From Pseudolabrys sp. (lineage in GTDB: Bacteria > Pseudomonadota > Alphaproteobacteria > Rhizobiales > Xanthobacteraceae): a stretch of 64,000 nucleotides of DNA. Below the pieces are notes generated by a model, which was not told where the DNA came from, made no database searches, and saw nothing but the letters and a program-made list of their open reading frames with translations. Both the position numbers and the translations under genes were made by a program. Within the stretch, counting starts at the first letter, position 1; each line of letters starts with the position of its first letter. Below, piece after piece: positions 25,000-33,438 of this stretch. The stretch spans positions 209,101 through 273,100 of the forward strand of contig JAHCKG010000003.1 of assembly GCA_026125895.1 (NCBI GenBank), read 5' to 3'.

Positions 25000-25857
25000 A
25001 TGTCGCAGATCACGACGCGCGATGGCACCCGGCTTTACGTGGAAGAGGCGGGGCAGGGCACGCCCATCGTCTTCGTTCACGAATATGCCGGCGACTACCG
25101 GACCTGGGAGCCGCAGATGCGGTTCTTCTCGCGCTCGCACCGCTGCGTCACTTATTCGCAGCGCGGCTACCCGCCGTCCGACGTGCCGACCGATCCGAAG
25201 AAATACGGCCAGGATATCGCGGTTGACGACGTCATCGCGGTGATGGATGCGCTCAAGATCGACAAGGCGCATGTCGTCGGCCATTCGATGGGCGCGCTGA
25301 CGGCGCTGCTGGTCGGCGTCAGATATCCGGAGCGCTGCCTCAGCGTCACCGCGGCCGGCTGCGGCTACGGATCGAGCCCGGACGAGAAGATCGTCGAGCA
25401 GACGCGCGAAGCCTCGCGCGAAACCGCCAGGATGTTCGAGACCGTCGATTTCCCGACGGCGGCGGCGCGCTATGCCGACGGCGCGACGCGCCAGACCCAC
25501 AAGCACAAGGATCCGCGCGGCTTCGCCGAATTCGCCAGGATGCTGGCCGAGCATTCGCCGGTCGGCCATGCGCTGACCATGCGCGAATTGCAGGCCAAGC
25601 GGCCGACGCTCTGGCACATCCAGGACGAGCTCAGGAAATTTACGCCGCCGCTGCTGGTGCTGGTCGGCGACGAGGACGACTGGTGTCTCGAGGCCAGCGT
25701 CTTCCTCAAGCGCACGGTGCCGACCGCGGGGCTCGTCGTCATCCCGCGCTCGGGTCACACCATCACCAGCGAGGAGCCGGCCGCGTTTAATGCCGCGCTT
25801 GCCGATCTTATCGCCAATGCCGAGGCCGGGCGCTGGATGTCGCATCGCGGAATTTAA
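25000..25857 (+). CDS. Alpha/beta-fold hydrolase
   Basis: A 285-residue cytoplasmic hydrolase. The nucleophile elbow is GHSMG with Ser96, the acid is in GDEDDW (residues 224-227) and the His is H253 in SGHTIT. An oxyanion-hole strand FVHEYAGDYRTW precedes, with HE in place of the usual HG. The full triad makes it an esterase, lactonase or C-C hydrolase; the cap region (about residues 125-195) is short. The SDR gene follows 41 bases later and the ABC binding protein after that, so the three may serve one catabolic route. ATG 25000 has AGAGG upstream. Confidence 0.85.
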   Translation: MSQITTRDGTRLYVEEAGQGTPIVFVHEYAGDYRTWEPQMRFFSRSHRCVTYSQRGYPPSDVPTDPKKYGQDIAVDDVIAVMDALKIDKAHVVGHSMGALTALLVGVRYPERCLSVTAAGCGYGSSPDEKIVEQTREASRETARMFETVDFPTAAARYADGATRQTHKHKDPRGFAEFARMLAEHSPVGHALTMRELQAKRPTLWHIQDELRKFTPPLLVLVGDEDDWCLEASVFLKRTVPTAGLVVIPRSGHTITSEEPAAFNAALADLIANAEAGRWMSHRGI

Positions 25858-25898
25858 GTCGAAACAACGCGCATCGTCGCGCGCAATGGAGAAGCACG

Positions 25899-26717
25899 AT
25901 GGACCTGAATCTGAAAGGCAAGACCGCGCTGGTGACCGGCGGATCGGAAGGCATCGGCAAGGGCATCGCGCTGGCGCTGGCCAAGGAAGGCGTCGATGTC
26001 GCCATCTGCGCGCGCCGCATGGAGCCCCTGAAGGCGGCAGCCGACGAGATCGCCAAGGCGACCGGCCGCAAGATCGTGCCGATCACCGCCGACCTGCGCT
26101 CCGACAAGGAGGCAAAGAATTTCGTCGAGCAGGGCCACAAGGCGCTCGGCCGTGTCGATATCATGGTCAACAATGCCGGCTCGGCCGCCGGCGGCGTCAT
26201 CGAGCACTTGACGGAAGACGACTGGGAAAAGGGCCTGCAGCTCAAATTTATGGGCTATGTGCGCTGCCTGCGCTACGTGCTGCCGATCATGCGCGCGCAG
26301 GGCGGCGGCCGCGTCGTCAACCTGATCGGCAATGACGGCGTCAAGCCGTCCTATTGGGAGATCTGCCCGGGCGCGGCCAATGCCGCCGGCCAGAATCTCA
26401 CGCTCTCGCTCGCCGGTCAGTACGGCAAGGAGAACATCTCCTTCGTCGCCGTCAATCCGGGCCCGGTGCGCACCGAACGCTGGGCCGGTCTCGTCGATGC
26501 CATGGCGCGCGACATGAAGATCCCGCGCGAGGAAGCCGACAAGCTGGCACCCGCGTCGATTCCTCTCGGCCGCATCGCCGAGGTCGAGGAAGTCGCCAAT
26601 CTGGTCGTCATGCTGGCATCGCCGATGATGCATATGGTGAATGGCACCATGATCGAAATCGATGGCGGCCAGGACAAGCCGCTGATGGATCGCTTCCGCG
26701 ATCGCCCGAGAGGCTGA
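25899..26717 (+). CDS. SDR-fold oxidoreductase with non-canonical active site
   Basis: A 272-residue short-chain dehydrogenase/reductase. The cofactor motif TGGSEGIGKG (about residues 14-23) and the structural NNAG (in IMVNNAGSAAGG) are intact, and the protein ends with the usual MIEIDGGQDKP. The catalytic Ser-Tyr-Lys set is not: where VNxSS...YxxxK is expected the protein reads VVNLIGNDGVKPSYWEIC then PGAANAAG, with Gly for Ser and no Lys in the YxxxK position. It may be a binding protein, use another mechanism, or belong to a divergent SDR branch. It is downstream of the hydrolase in the same direction. Confidence 0.85.
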   Translation: MDLNLKGKTALVTGGSEGIGKGIALALAKEGVDVAICARRMEPLKAAADEIAKATGRKIVPITADLRSDKEAKNFVEQGHKALGRVDIMVNNAGSAAGGVIEHLTEDDWEKGLQLKFMGYVRCLRYVLPIMRAQGGGRVVNLIGNDGVKPSYWEICPGAANAAGQNLTLSLAGQYGKENISFVAVNPGPVRTERWAGLVDAMARDMKIPREEADKLAPASIPLGRIAEVEEVANLVVMLASPMMHMVNGTMIEIDGGQDKPLMDRFRDRPRG

Positions 26718-26780
26718 GGAGTTGCCGATCGAGCTATCGCGAATTCATGCCGTGATGGTGCTGACAGGGTGGGAAGGCGG

Positions 26781-26813
26781 CCGGATCGTTTGCACGCACG
26801 CAAACTAATCCGG
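26781..26813. promoter_or_regulatory. Extended dyad upstream of the second ABC cassette
   Basis: CCGGAT-C-GTTTGC-ACGCAC-GCAAAC-TA-ATCCGG is a two-part palindrome of 33 bases, 68-100 bases before the binding-protein start. No T-run follows, so an operator is more likely than a terminator. A TTGACC at 26831 is a possible -35, but no good -10 was found. Confidence 0.55.
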
Positions 26814-26880
26814 CTGAAAAGAAGTCACAGTTGACCTCGGGGGCGTGTATGGTGCGCGCCGCAACGCATGGAGTCATACG

Positions 26881-28089
26881 ATGAAAGCCCAGGCTTACCT
26901 CTACTCGCTCGCTTTCGTCCTCGCGGCCGGCCTCATCGCGCCGGCGGCCGCCCAGGACACGATCAAGATCGGTGAACTGAACAGTTACAAGGCGCAGCCG
27001 GCCTTCCTCGATCCCTACAAGAAGGGCATGGAGCTGGCGCTCGAAGAGGTCAACAGCAAGGGCGGCGTCAACGGCAAGAAGCTCGAGCTCATCATCCGCG
27101 ACGATGGCGGCAATCCCGGCGAAGCGGTGCGCGTCGCCGAGGAACTGGTGACGCGCGAGGGCGTCGTCGCTCTGTCCGGCACCTTCCTGTCGAATATCGG
27201 CCTCGCGGTCGCGAACTTCGCCGGCCAGAAGAAGGTGTTCTTCCTCGCCTCCGAACCGCTGACGGACAAGATCACCTGGGCGGAAGGCAACAAGTACACC
27301 TATCGCCTGCGCGCCACGACCTACATGCAGACGGCGATGCTGATGCCGGCGGCGATCGCCGCCCATGCCAAACGCTGGGCGCTGGTCTATCCGAACTACG
27401 AATACGGCCAGTCGGCGGTCGCGACCTTCAAGGAGATGATGAAGAAGGCGCAGCCCGACGTCGAATTCGTCACCGAGCAGGCGACGCCGCTCGGCAAGCT
27501 CGACGCCGGCGCGGTGGCGCAGGCGATCGACGACGCCAAGCCGGACGCGATCTTCAACGTGCTGTTCGGGCCCGACCTCGCCAAGTTCGTGCGCGAAGGC
27601 AACACCCGCGGCGTGTTCAAGAACCGCACGGTGGTGAGCCTGCTGTCGGGTGAGCCGGAATATCTCGATCCGCTCGGCGCCGAGACGCCGGTCGGCTGGA
27701 CCGTCACCGGCTATCCATGGGACAAGATCAAGACGCCGGAGCACGTCGCCTTCCTCACCGCCTATCAGAAGAAGTACAGCGACTATCCGCGCCTCGGCTC
27801 GATCGTCGGCTACACCACGATCAAGTCGCTCGCCGCCGGTCTTGCCAAGACCAAGGCGCTCGATGCCGACTCGATGGTGGAAGCCTTCAAGGGTCTCTAC
27901 GTGCAGAGCCCATTCGGCCCGTTCCAGTATCGCGCCAGCGATCATCAGGCGACGATGGGCGCCTATGTCGGCAAGCTCGCCCTCGAGAAGGGCAAGGGTA
28001 CGATGGACGACTTCAAATATGTCGACGGCGCGTCGGTGCTGCCGAGCGATGCCGAAGTCGCCAAGCTGCGCCCCGCCGGCGCGAACTGA
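26881..28089 (+). CDS. ABC transporter substrate-binding protein (periplasmic, HAAT type)
   Basis: A 402-residue type I periplasmic binding protein. Signal peptide MKAQAYLYSLAFVLAAGLIA ends APAAA-QD; the mature start DTIKIGELNSYKAQPAFLDP and GMELALEEVNSKGGVNGKKL are family hallmarks. Start 26881 is fixed by the signal peptide. It heads the cassette binding protein-livHM-livG-livF. It lacks the Cys pair seen in the 19319 protein and is only distantly related to it, so a different ligand is likely. The 206-base gap to the permease is filled by a class C repeat. Confidence 0.88.
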   Translation: MKAQAYLYSLAFVLAAGLIAPAAAQDTIKIGELNSYKAQPAFLDPYKKGMELALEEVNSKGGVNGKKLELIIRDDGGNPGEAVRVAEELVTREGVVALSGTFLSNIGLAVANFAGQKKVFFLASEPLTDKITWAEGNKYTYRLRATTYMQTAMLMPAAIAAHAKRWALVYPNYEYGQSAVATFKEMMKKAQPDVEFVTEQATPLGKLDAGAVAQAIDDAKPDAIFNVLFGPDLAKFVREGNTRGVFKNRTVVSLLSGEPEYLDPLGAETPVGWTVTGYPWDKIKTPEHVAFLTAYQKKYSDYPRLGSIVGYTTIKSLAAGLAKTKALDADSMVEAFKGLYVQSPFGPFQYRASDHQATMGAYVGKLALEKGKGTMDDFKYVDGASVLPSDAEVAKLRPAGAN

Positions 28090-28113
28090 ACTTGCTTATT
28101 GCTCACGCTTGCT

Positions 28114-28287
28114 TTCCCTCTCCCCGCGATTGCGGGGAGAGGGTGGCGAGCGAAGCGAGCCGGGTGAGGGGCTGTTTATTTGACCTTGTCTGCGCTGCGG
28201 CCCCTCACCCGCCTCGTTCGCTTTGCTCACTCGGCACCCTCTCCCCGTAAGAACGGGGAGAGGGGAAAGGCGAACGGGGAGGGATAA
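28114..28287. repeat. Palindromic repeat, class C, inside the second ABC operon
   Basis: TCCCTCTCCCCGCGATTGCG at the left; GTAAGAACGGGGAGAGGGGA at the right; GGTGGCGAGCGAAGCGAGCC and its partner in between. The right end GGGGAGGG lies 12 bases before the livHM ATG and may contribute to its ribosome binding. Confidence 0.8.
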
Positions 28288-28295
28288 GAGAAGCC

Positions 28296-30194
28296 ATGAC
28301 CCTCAGCGCTTTCCTCTTTCAGGCCGTCAACGGCCTTTCGACCGCCTCCGGCCTGTTCTTCATCGCGGCCGGCCTGTCGCTGATCTTCGGCGTCACCCGC
28401 ATCGTCAATATCGCGCACGGGTCCCTCTATATGCTGGGGACCTACATCGCTTATTCGCTGGCGACCAAGATCGGCGGCGCGCTCGGCTTCTGGGGCGGCA
28501 TTGTCCTCACCGCGCTGATCGTCGGCGCCATCGGCGCGCTGATCGAGATCGTGCTGCTGCGCCGAATCTATCGCGCGCCCGAACTGTTCCAGTTGCTGGC
28601 GACCTTCGCGCTGGTGCTCGTCATCAACGACGCGACTCTGTGGCTGTGGGGCCCGGAAGATTTGCTCGGCCCGCGCGCGCCGGGCCTTGCCGGCGCCGTC
28701 GAGATTTTCGGCCGCCGGCTGCCGAGTTACGATGTGTTCCTCATCATCATCGCGCCGGTGGCGCTGATCGTGCTGCATTTCGGGCTGGCGAAGACCCGCT
28801 TTGGCCGGTTGATGCGCGCCGCGACGCAGGACCGCGAGATGGTCGGCGCGCTCGGCGTCAATCAGGCGGTGCTGTTCACGTCCGTTTTCGCGCTCGGCGC
28901 CATGCTCGCCGGCCTCGGCGGCGCGCTGCAGGTGGCGCGCGAGCCGGCCAATCTCGCGACCGATCTCGCGGTGATCGGCGACGCCTTCGTCGTCGTGGTG
29001 GTCGGCGGCATGGGCTCGATCACCGGCGCCTATCTCGCCGCCATCATCATCGCCGAGGTCAAGGCGCTGTGCATCGCCGTCGGCGTCGTCGATCTCGGCT
29101 TCGTCACCGTCAACTTCTCCAAGTTCACTCTGGTCGCCGAATTCATCGTCATGGCCATCGTGCTGATCGCGCGGCCATACGGCCTGCTCGGCAAGCCGCA
29201 GGGCGTGGTGCGTTCGGTCGCCGAGCCGGAAGACCCGATCCGCCCAGCGACGCCGCTGCTCAAGGTGCTCGGCGCCGTCGTTCTCGTGCTGCTGCTGGCG
29301 CTGCCGGTACTGGCGCAATCCTCGCCCTATCTCCTCGTGCTCGGCACCGACGTGCTGATCGCGGTGATCTTCGCGACGTCGCTGCACTTCATCATGGGGC
29401 CGGGCGGCATGCACTCCTTCGGTCATGCCGCCTATTTCGGCCTGGGGGCCTATGGCGCGGCGCTGCTGATGAAACTCGCCGGCTTCCCGATGCTGGCGGC
29501 CTTGTTCACGGCGCCGCTGCTCGCGCTGCTCGGCGCGCTGCTGTTCGGCTGGTTCGCGGTGCGGCTGTCCGGCGTCTATCTCGCCATGCTGACGCTCGCC
29601 TTCGCGCAGATCGTCTGGGCGCTGGTGTTCCAGTGGGAAGGCTTCACCGGCGGCTCCAACGGCGTCATCGGCGTCTGGCCGGCCGCGCCGTTCAACAAGT
29701 CGTGGGCCTACTTCCTGCTGGCGCTCGCCTTCACCGTTGTCGCCATTCTGCTGCTGCGCCGCTTCTTGTTCGCGCCGTTCGGCTACGCCATGCGCGCCGG
29801 CCGCGATTCACCGCTGCGCGCCGAAGCCATCGGCATCGACGTCAAGCGCATCCATTGGCTCGGCTTCGCGATCGCCGGCTGCGTCTGCGGCATTGCTGGC
29901 GGCCTGTTCGCCTTCGCCAAGGGCTCGATATCGCCGGAGGCGATCAGCGTCACCCGGTCGATCGATGGCCTCGTCATGGTGCTGCTCGGCGGCATCCAGA
30001 CTCTCGTCGGCCCGGTGGTCGGCGCCTCGGTCTATGCGGTGCTGCAGGACACGGTGATGCGGCAGACCGAATACTGGCGAGCGCTGCTCGGCGTCATCAT
30101 CCTCGTGCTGGTGCTTGCCTTCCCGCAAGGCATTGCCGGCGCGCTGTCGTCGCTCACCCGCAAGCTCGGGCGTAAGCCGGGAGGCGCGGCATGA
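28296..30194 (+). CDS. Fused LivH-LivM permease of a HAAT ABC transporter
   Basis: A 632-residue inner-membrane protein that joins both permease subunits. Residues about 1-295 are LivH-like (GVTRIVNIAHGSLYMLGTYI; VVVVGGMGSITGAYLAA). Residues about 330-630 are LivM-like (GPGGMHSFGHAAYFGLGAYG; MVLLGGIQTLVGPVVGA). A linker with DPIRPATPLL joins them. Such fusions occur in some proteobacterial HAAT systems. There is no stop or frameshift between the halves. The 3' end overlaps livG by 4 bases (ATGA), giving coupled translation. Confidence 0.9.
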   Translation: MTLSAFLFQAVNGLSTASGLFFIAAGLSLIFGVTRIVNIAHGSLYMLGTYIAYSLATKIGGALGFWGGIVLTALIVGAIGALIEIVLLRRIYRAPELFQLLATFALVLVINDATLWLWGPEDLLGPRAPGLAGAVEIFGRRLPSYDVFLIIIAPVALIVLHFGLAKTRFGRLMRAATQDREMVGALGVNQAVLFTSVFALGAMLAGLGGALQVAREPANLATDLAVIGDAFVVVVVGGMGSITGAYLAAIIIAEVKALCIAVGVVDLGFVTVNFSKFTLVAEFIVMAIVLIARPYGLLGKPQGVVRSVAEPEDPIRPATPLLKVLGAVVLVLLLALPVLAQSSPYLLVLGTDVLIAVIFATSLHFIMGPGGMHSFGHAAYFGLGAYGAALLMKLAGFPMLAALFTAPLLALLGALLFGWFAVRLSGVYLAMLTLAFAQIVWALVFQWEGFTGGSNGVIGVWPAAPFNKSWAYFLLALAFTVVAILLLRRFLFAPFGYAMRAGRDSPLRAEAIGIDVKRIHWLGFAIAGCVCGIAGGLFAFAKGSISPEAISVTRSIDGLVMVLLGGIQTLVGPVVGASVYAVLQDTVMRQTEYWRALLGVIILVLVLAFPQGIAGALSSLTRKLGRKPGGAA

Positions 30195-30961
30195 GCGTGC
30201 TCTCGGTCCAATCGCTGTCCAAGGCCTTCGGCGGCGTCCGCGCGGTGGACGACGTGTCGTTCGACATCGGCAAGGGCGAGTTCCTGGCGCTGATCGGGCC
30301 GAATGGCGCCGGCAAATCGACCACCTTCAACATGATCAACGGCCAGCTCGCGCCCGACTCCGGCGACATTCGCATCGGCGACAGGAGCATCGCGGGGCTA
30401 GCGCCGCGCGACATCTGGCGGCTCGGCGTCGGCCGCACCTTTCAGGTGGCGGCGACCTTCGGCTCGATGACGGTGGTCGAGAACGTGCAGATGGCGCTGA
30501 TCTCGCACGCCGGCCGCATTCTCAACCTTTGGCGGCCGGCGGCCTCGCTCCATCGCGAGCGCGCGCTCGAATTGCTGGCGCAGGTCGGCATGCGCGATGC
30601 CGCCGACCGGCCGAGCCGCGAACTGGCCTATGGCGACGTCAAGCGCATCGAACTCGCCATCGCGCTGGCCAACGAGCCGCAGCTTCTGTTGATGGACGAG
30701 CCGACCGCGGGTATGGCGCCGCGCGAGCGCAACGATCTCATCAAGCTCGTGAAGGCGCTGGTCATCGAGCGCGGCATCTCGGTGCTGTTCACCGAGCATT
30801 CGATGGACGTGGTGTTCTCCTACGCCGACCGCATCATCGTGCTGGCGCGCGGCCGGCTGATCGCCGACGGCGACGCCGCGGCCATCCGCGACAACGCCAA
30901 GGTACGCGAGGTGTATTTCGGCACGGGGAAGACGTTTGCGACAGATCGGGTGTCGCCATGA
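30191..30961 (+). CDS. livG: HAAT ABC transporter ATPase (LivG)
   Basis: A 256-residue ATPase. Walker A GPNGAGKST, LivG-type GVGRTFQVAATF, signature ELAYGDVKRIELAIALA (Asp replaces the second Gly region of LSGGQ), Walker B LLLMDEPTAG and the switch His in FTEHSMD. It ends with the LivG tail KVREVYFGTGKTF. It pairs with livF 124 bases downstream; the gap holds a class A repeat, whereas livG and livF overlap in the other two cassettes. The degenerate signature is shared with other LivG proteins. Confidence 0.9.
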   Translation: MSVLSVQSLSKAFGGVRAVDDVSFDIGKGEFLALIGPNGAGKSTTFNMINGQLAPDSGDIRIGDRSIAGLAPRDIWRLGVGRTFQVAATFGSMTVVENVQMALISHAGRILNLWRPAASLHRERALELLAQVGMRDAADRPSRELAYGDVKRIELAIALANEPQLLLMDEPTAGMAPRERNDLIKLVKALVIERGISVLFTEHSMDVVFSYADRIIVLARGRLIADGDAAAIRDNAKVREVYFGTGKTFATDRVSP

Positions 30962-30972
30962 TGAAGTCTCCA

Positions 30973-31065
30973 TCCGCTCGTCCCCGCGAAAGCGGGGACC
31001 CAGGAGCGGAACATGAGGAATCTTGCGTGTGGCTCCGGATTCCCGCTTTCGCGGGAATGAGCGGA
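30973..31065. repeat. Palindromic repeat, class A, between livG and livF
   Basis: TCCGCTCGTCCCCGCGAAAG at the left and TCCCGCTTTCGCGGGAATGA then GCGGA at the right. Inverted ends TCCGCTC/GAGCGGA. An in-frame upstream start for livF would lie inside the repeat and is rejected in favour of 31086. Confidence 0.87.
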
Positions 31066-31085
31066 GTTTGGGGAGCCGCCTCGCC

Positions 31086-31811
31086 ATGAGTGACGTGATG
31101 CTCTCCGTCGAAGGGCTCAAAGCCTGGTACGGCGCGGCGCAGATCCTGCACGACGTGTCGTTCAATGTCGGGCGCGGCGAGGTGGTGGCGCTGATGGGCC
31201 GCAACGGCGCCGGCAAGACCACAACCATGAAGGCGCTGATGGGCCTGGTTACACGGCGCGGCGCGCTGCGCTTCAACGGCAAGGATATTGCCGGTTTGCG
31301 GCCTTACGAAATCGCGCGGCTTGGTCTCGGCTTCACGCCGGAAGATCGCCGTATTTTCTCCGAGCTCACCGTGCTGGAAAACCTCGACATCGGTCGTCAG
31401 CCGCCGCGGCGCTTCGCCGACGGCGCGGCCGCGCCGGTGTGGACGCCGGCGCGGCTGTTCGCGCTGTTCCCCAATCTCGGCGAAATGCCGAACCGGGCAG
31501 GCGGGCGCATGAGCGGCGGCGAGCAACAGATGCTCACCGTGGCGCGCACGCTGATGGGCAATCCCTTGCTGGTGCTGCTCGACGAGCCCTCGGAAGGCGT
31601 GGCGCCGCTGATCGTCGAGCAGATGGCCAACACCATCATCGAGCTGAAGAAAGAGGGCCTGTCGATTCTGCTGTCCGAGCAGAACATCCATTTCGCGAGG
31701 CTGGTGTCGGACCGCGTCTATGTGCTGGAGAAGGGCGGCATTCACTGGCAGGGCAGCATGGCGGAACTGGCCGGGAATCTCGACGTCCAGCGGACCTACC
31801 TGACGGTCTGA
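31086..31811 (+). CDS. livF: HAAT ABC transporter ATPase (LivF)
   Basis: A 241-residue ATPase. Walker A GRNGAGKTT, LivF-type LGFTPEDRRIFSELTVLENL, signature RMSGGEQQMLTVARTL, Walker B LVLLDEPSEG and a switch region LSEQNIHFARL where the usual His is replaced by Asn (EQN), as in many LivF proteins. GGGGAG lies upstream of ATG 31086. It completes the second transport cassette; the MarR regulator follows 81 bases later in the same direction. Confidence 0.9.
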   Translation: MSDVMLSVEGLKAWYGAAQILHDVSFNVGRGEVVALMGRNGAGKTTTMKALMGLVTRRGALRFNGKDIAGLRPYEIARLGLGFTPEDRRIFSELTVLENLDIGRQPPRRFADGAAAPVWTPARLFALFPNLGEMPNRAGGRMSGGEQQMLTVARTLMGNPLLVLLDEPSEGVAPLIVEQMANTIIELKKEGLSILLSEQNIHFARLVSDRVYVLEKGGIHWQGSMAELAGNLDVQRTYLTV

Positions 31812-31892
31812 TTTACCGGGAAAAAGACTTTCGCTTGTGCCGGTTCCCGGTCATGCTCACGGCCTGACGGCTCACCAGGAAGCGATTGAAGA

Positions 31893-32354
31893 ATGACGCG
31901 CAGCAAACTCAGTGTCGCCGCCGTGGCGGACGAAAAGCCCGCCGGCGGCTATGCGCTCGACGAGCAGGTCGGCTTCCTGATGCGCGTCGCCATGCAGCGG
32001 CATACCTCGATCTTCACCGCAAAGATGATCGACGGGCTGACACAGACGCAGTTCGCCGCGCTCGCCAAGCTGTATGAGGTCGGGCCATCGTCGCAAAACC
32101 ACCTCGGCCGGCTGATCTTTCTCGACGCCGCGACCATCAAGGGCGTCGTCGATCGCCTGAGCATTCGCGGCTTCGTCACCGCGCTCAGCGATCCGAAGGA
32201 TCGACGCCGCCGCGCCGTGGCGCTGACCGACGAAGGCCGCCGCGTCACCGAGGCGGCGATGAAGGTCGCCGCCCGCATCACCGCCGAGACCCTGACGCCG
32301 CTGACGGCTGCCGAGCAGCGCACGATCGCGGCGTTGCTGAAGAAGCTGGGGTGA
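31893..32354 (+). CDS. MarR-family transcriptional regulator
   Basis: A 153-residue winged-helix regulator. The DNA-binding core (about residues 48-110) has LTQTQFAALAKLYEVGPSS, then helix-turn-helix NHLGRLIFLDAATIKGVVDR and the wing SDPKDRRRRAVALTDEG, the MarR signature. It acts as a dimer and usually responds to phenolic or CoA-type ligands. Its position after the ABC cassette and facing the molybdenum hydroxylase operon suggests control of one or both. No operator could be assigned with confidence. Confidence 0.88.
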   Translation: MTRSKLSVAAVADEKPAGGYALDEQVGFLMRVAMQRHTSIFTAKMIDGLTQTQFAALAKLYEVGPSSQNHLGRLIFLDAATIKGVVDRLSIRGFVTALSDPKDRRRRAVALTDEGRRVTEAAMKVAARITAETLTPLTAAEQRTIAALLKKLG

Positions 32355-32386
32355 TGCCGGCCTTTGCGAGAGCACGCAGCCTAAAT

Positions 32387-32562
32387 CCGTCATCCTGAGG
32401 TGCGAGCGAAGCGAGCCTCGAAGGATCGACGGCCCGGGATTCACTGCCCGTCGCCCCCGGATATCGGGCTTGCCCGATATCCGCTTTTGGAAGCGCAAGT
32501 CGGCCAAGGCCGACTTGCGAGGGCTCCCTCCGCTTCGCGGAGGTCGCACCTCAGGATGACGG
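32387..32562. repeat. Palindromic repeat, class B, with three perfect inner hairpins
   Basis: CCGTCATCCTGAGGTGCGAG at the left and GCACCTCAGGATGACGG at the right. The loop holds three consecutive perfect hairpins: 32459-32482 (11-bp stem on GGATATCGGGC, loop TT), 32494-32519 (12-bp stem on CGCAAGTCGGCC, loop AA) and 32527-32543 (7-bp stem on CCTCCGC). It lies between the convergent MarR and amidohydrolase genes. Confidence 0.85.
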
Positions 32563-32569
32563 TTCGAAA

Positions 32570-33406
32570 TCAAAACCCGTACAGCTTCGCCGGATTATCG
32601 ACCAGAATCTTCTGCCGCGTCTTCTCGTCGGGCACCCAGTCGAGCAGCATGTCGAGCGTCCAGGCGTCCTTCGGCGTCTTGGCGCCGGCCATCGGATAGG
32701 GCCAGTTCGACGCCCACAGCCCGCGCTCCGGCGCGGCCTTGACCAGGAGCTTGGCCAGTTTGCCGACGTCGTCGTAATAAGGCGGGCCGAGCTTCGACGT
32801 CTCGTAGGGCGCGGCGAGCTTGTACCAGACCTTGCCGGTGTCGAGGAGGCGCAGCAGCGCCTTGAAGCCCGGATGATCGGGCTCGACCGGCTCGAGGAAC
32901 TTGCCCTGATGGTCTATGGTCACCGTGGTCGGCAGCGCCTTCAGCCGCGCCTCGTGATCGGCAAGGTCGCGGCCGTCGCACTGGAAGTTGATGGTCCAGC
33001 CGAACGGCGCGACGCGCGCCGCCATGGGCTCTAACAGCGACAGCGGCAAAGGCGCGCCGGCCAGCATGAAGAAGCGGATGCCGCGCACGCCCAATTTGGT
33101 GAGGCGGTCGAGCTCTGCGTCTGTGACGCTGTCATCGACGACGACGATGCCGCGGGCGCGCGAAGGTCCCATCGTCGCCATGTCACGCAGCAACAGCCGG
33201 TTGTCCTTGCCATAGGCCGAGGCCTGCACCAGCACGGTGCGCTCGATGCCCATCTTGGCGCACATTTTCAGATAATCGCCGACCGCCGCATCCGGCGGCG
33301 TCACCACTGCGGTCGGCGCGGTGGGAAAGGTGTGGTCGTAAGTATGGATATGGCAGTCGCAGGTGCCAGCCGGCGCCTTCAACTGCGGCACGCTGCCGTC
33401 GCTCAT
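32570..33406 (-). CDS. Amidohydrolase-superfamily TIM-barrel protein, PDC-lactonase-like
   Basis: A 278-residue protein of the amidohydrolase_2/COG3618 group, which includes 2-pyrone-4,6-dicarboxylate lactonase. The barrel entry motif is CDCHIHTYD (H-x-H, residues about 18-26), followed by GIVVVDDSVTD and GVRGIRFFM. Near the C-terminus LWASNWPYPM has Asn where metal-dependent members carry Asp. It would hydrolyse a lactone or cyclic acid. GGGAGGAAC precedes start 33406, and the protein is the last gene of the minus-strand Mo-hydroxylase operon, 32 bases after the preceding stop. The exact substrate is unknown. Confidence 0.82.
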   Translation of the reverse strand: MSDGSVPQLKAPAGTCDCHIHTYDHTFPTAPTAVVTPPDAAVGDYLKMCAKMGIERTVLVQASAYGKDNRLLLRDMATMGPSRARGIVVVDDSVTDAELDRLTKLGVRGIRFFMLAGAPLPLSLLEPMAARVAPFGWTINFQCDGRDLADHEARLKALPTTVTIDHQGKFLEPVEPDHPGFKALLRLLDTGKVWYKLAAPYETSKLGPPYYDDVGKLAKLLVKAAPERGLWASNWPYPMAGAKTPKDAWTLDMLLDWVPDEKTRQKILVDNPAKLYGF

Positions 33407-33438
33407 CGTTCCTCCCGCGAGCGCCTGGCGCCCGTTTG

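Noticed and set aside
31023-31085. Upstream start for the second livF
   Set aside because: The extra 21 residues are encoded by a class A repeat; MSDVMLSVEGL at 31086 matches family starts.
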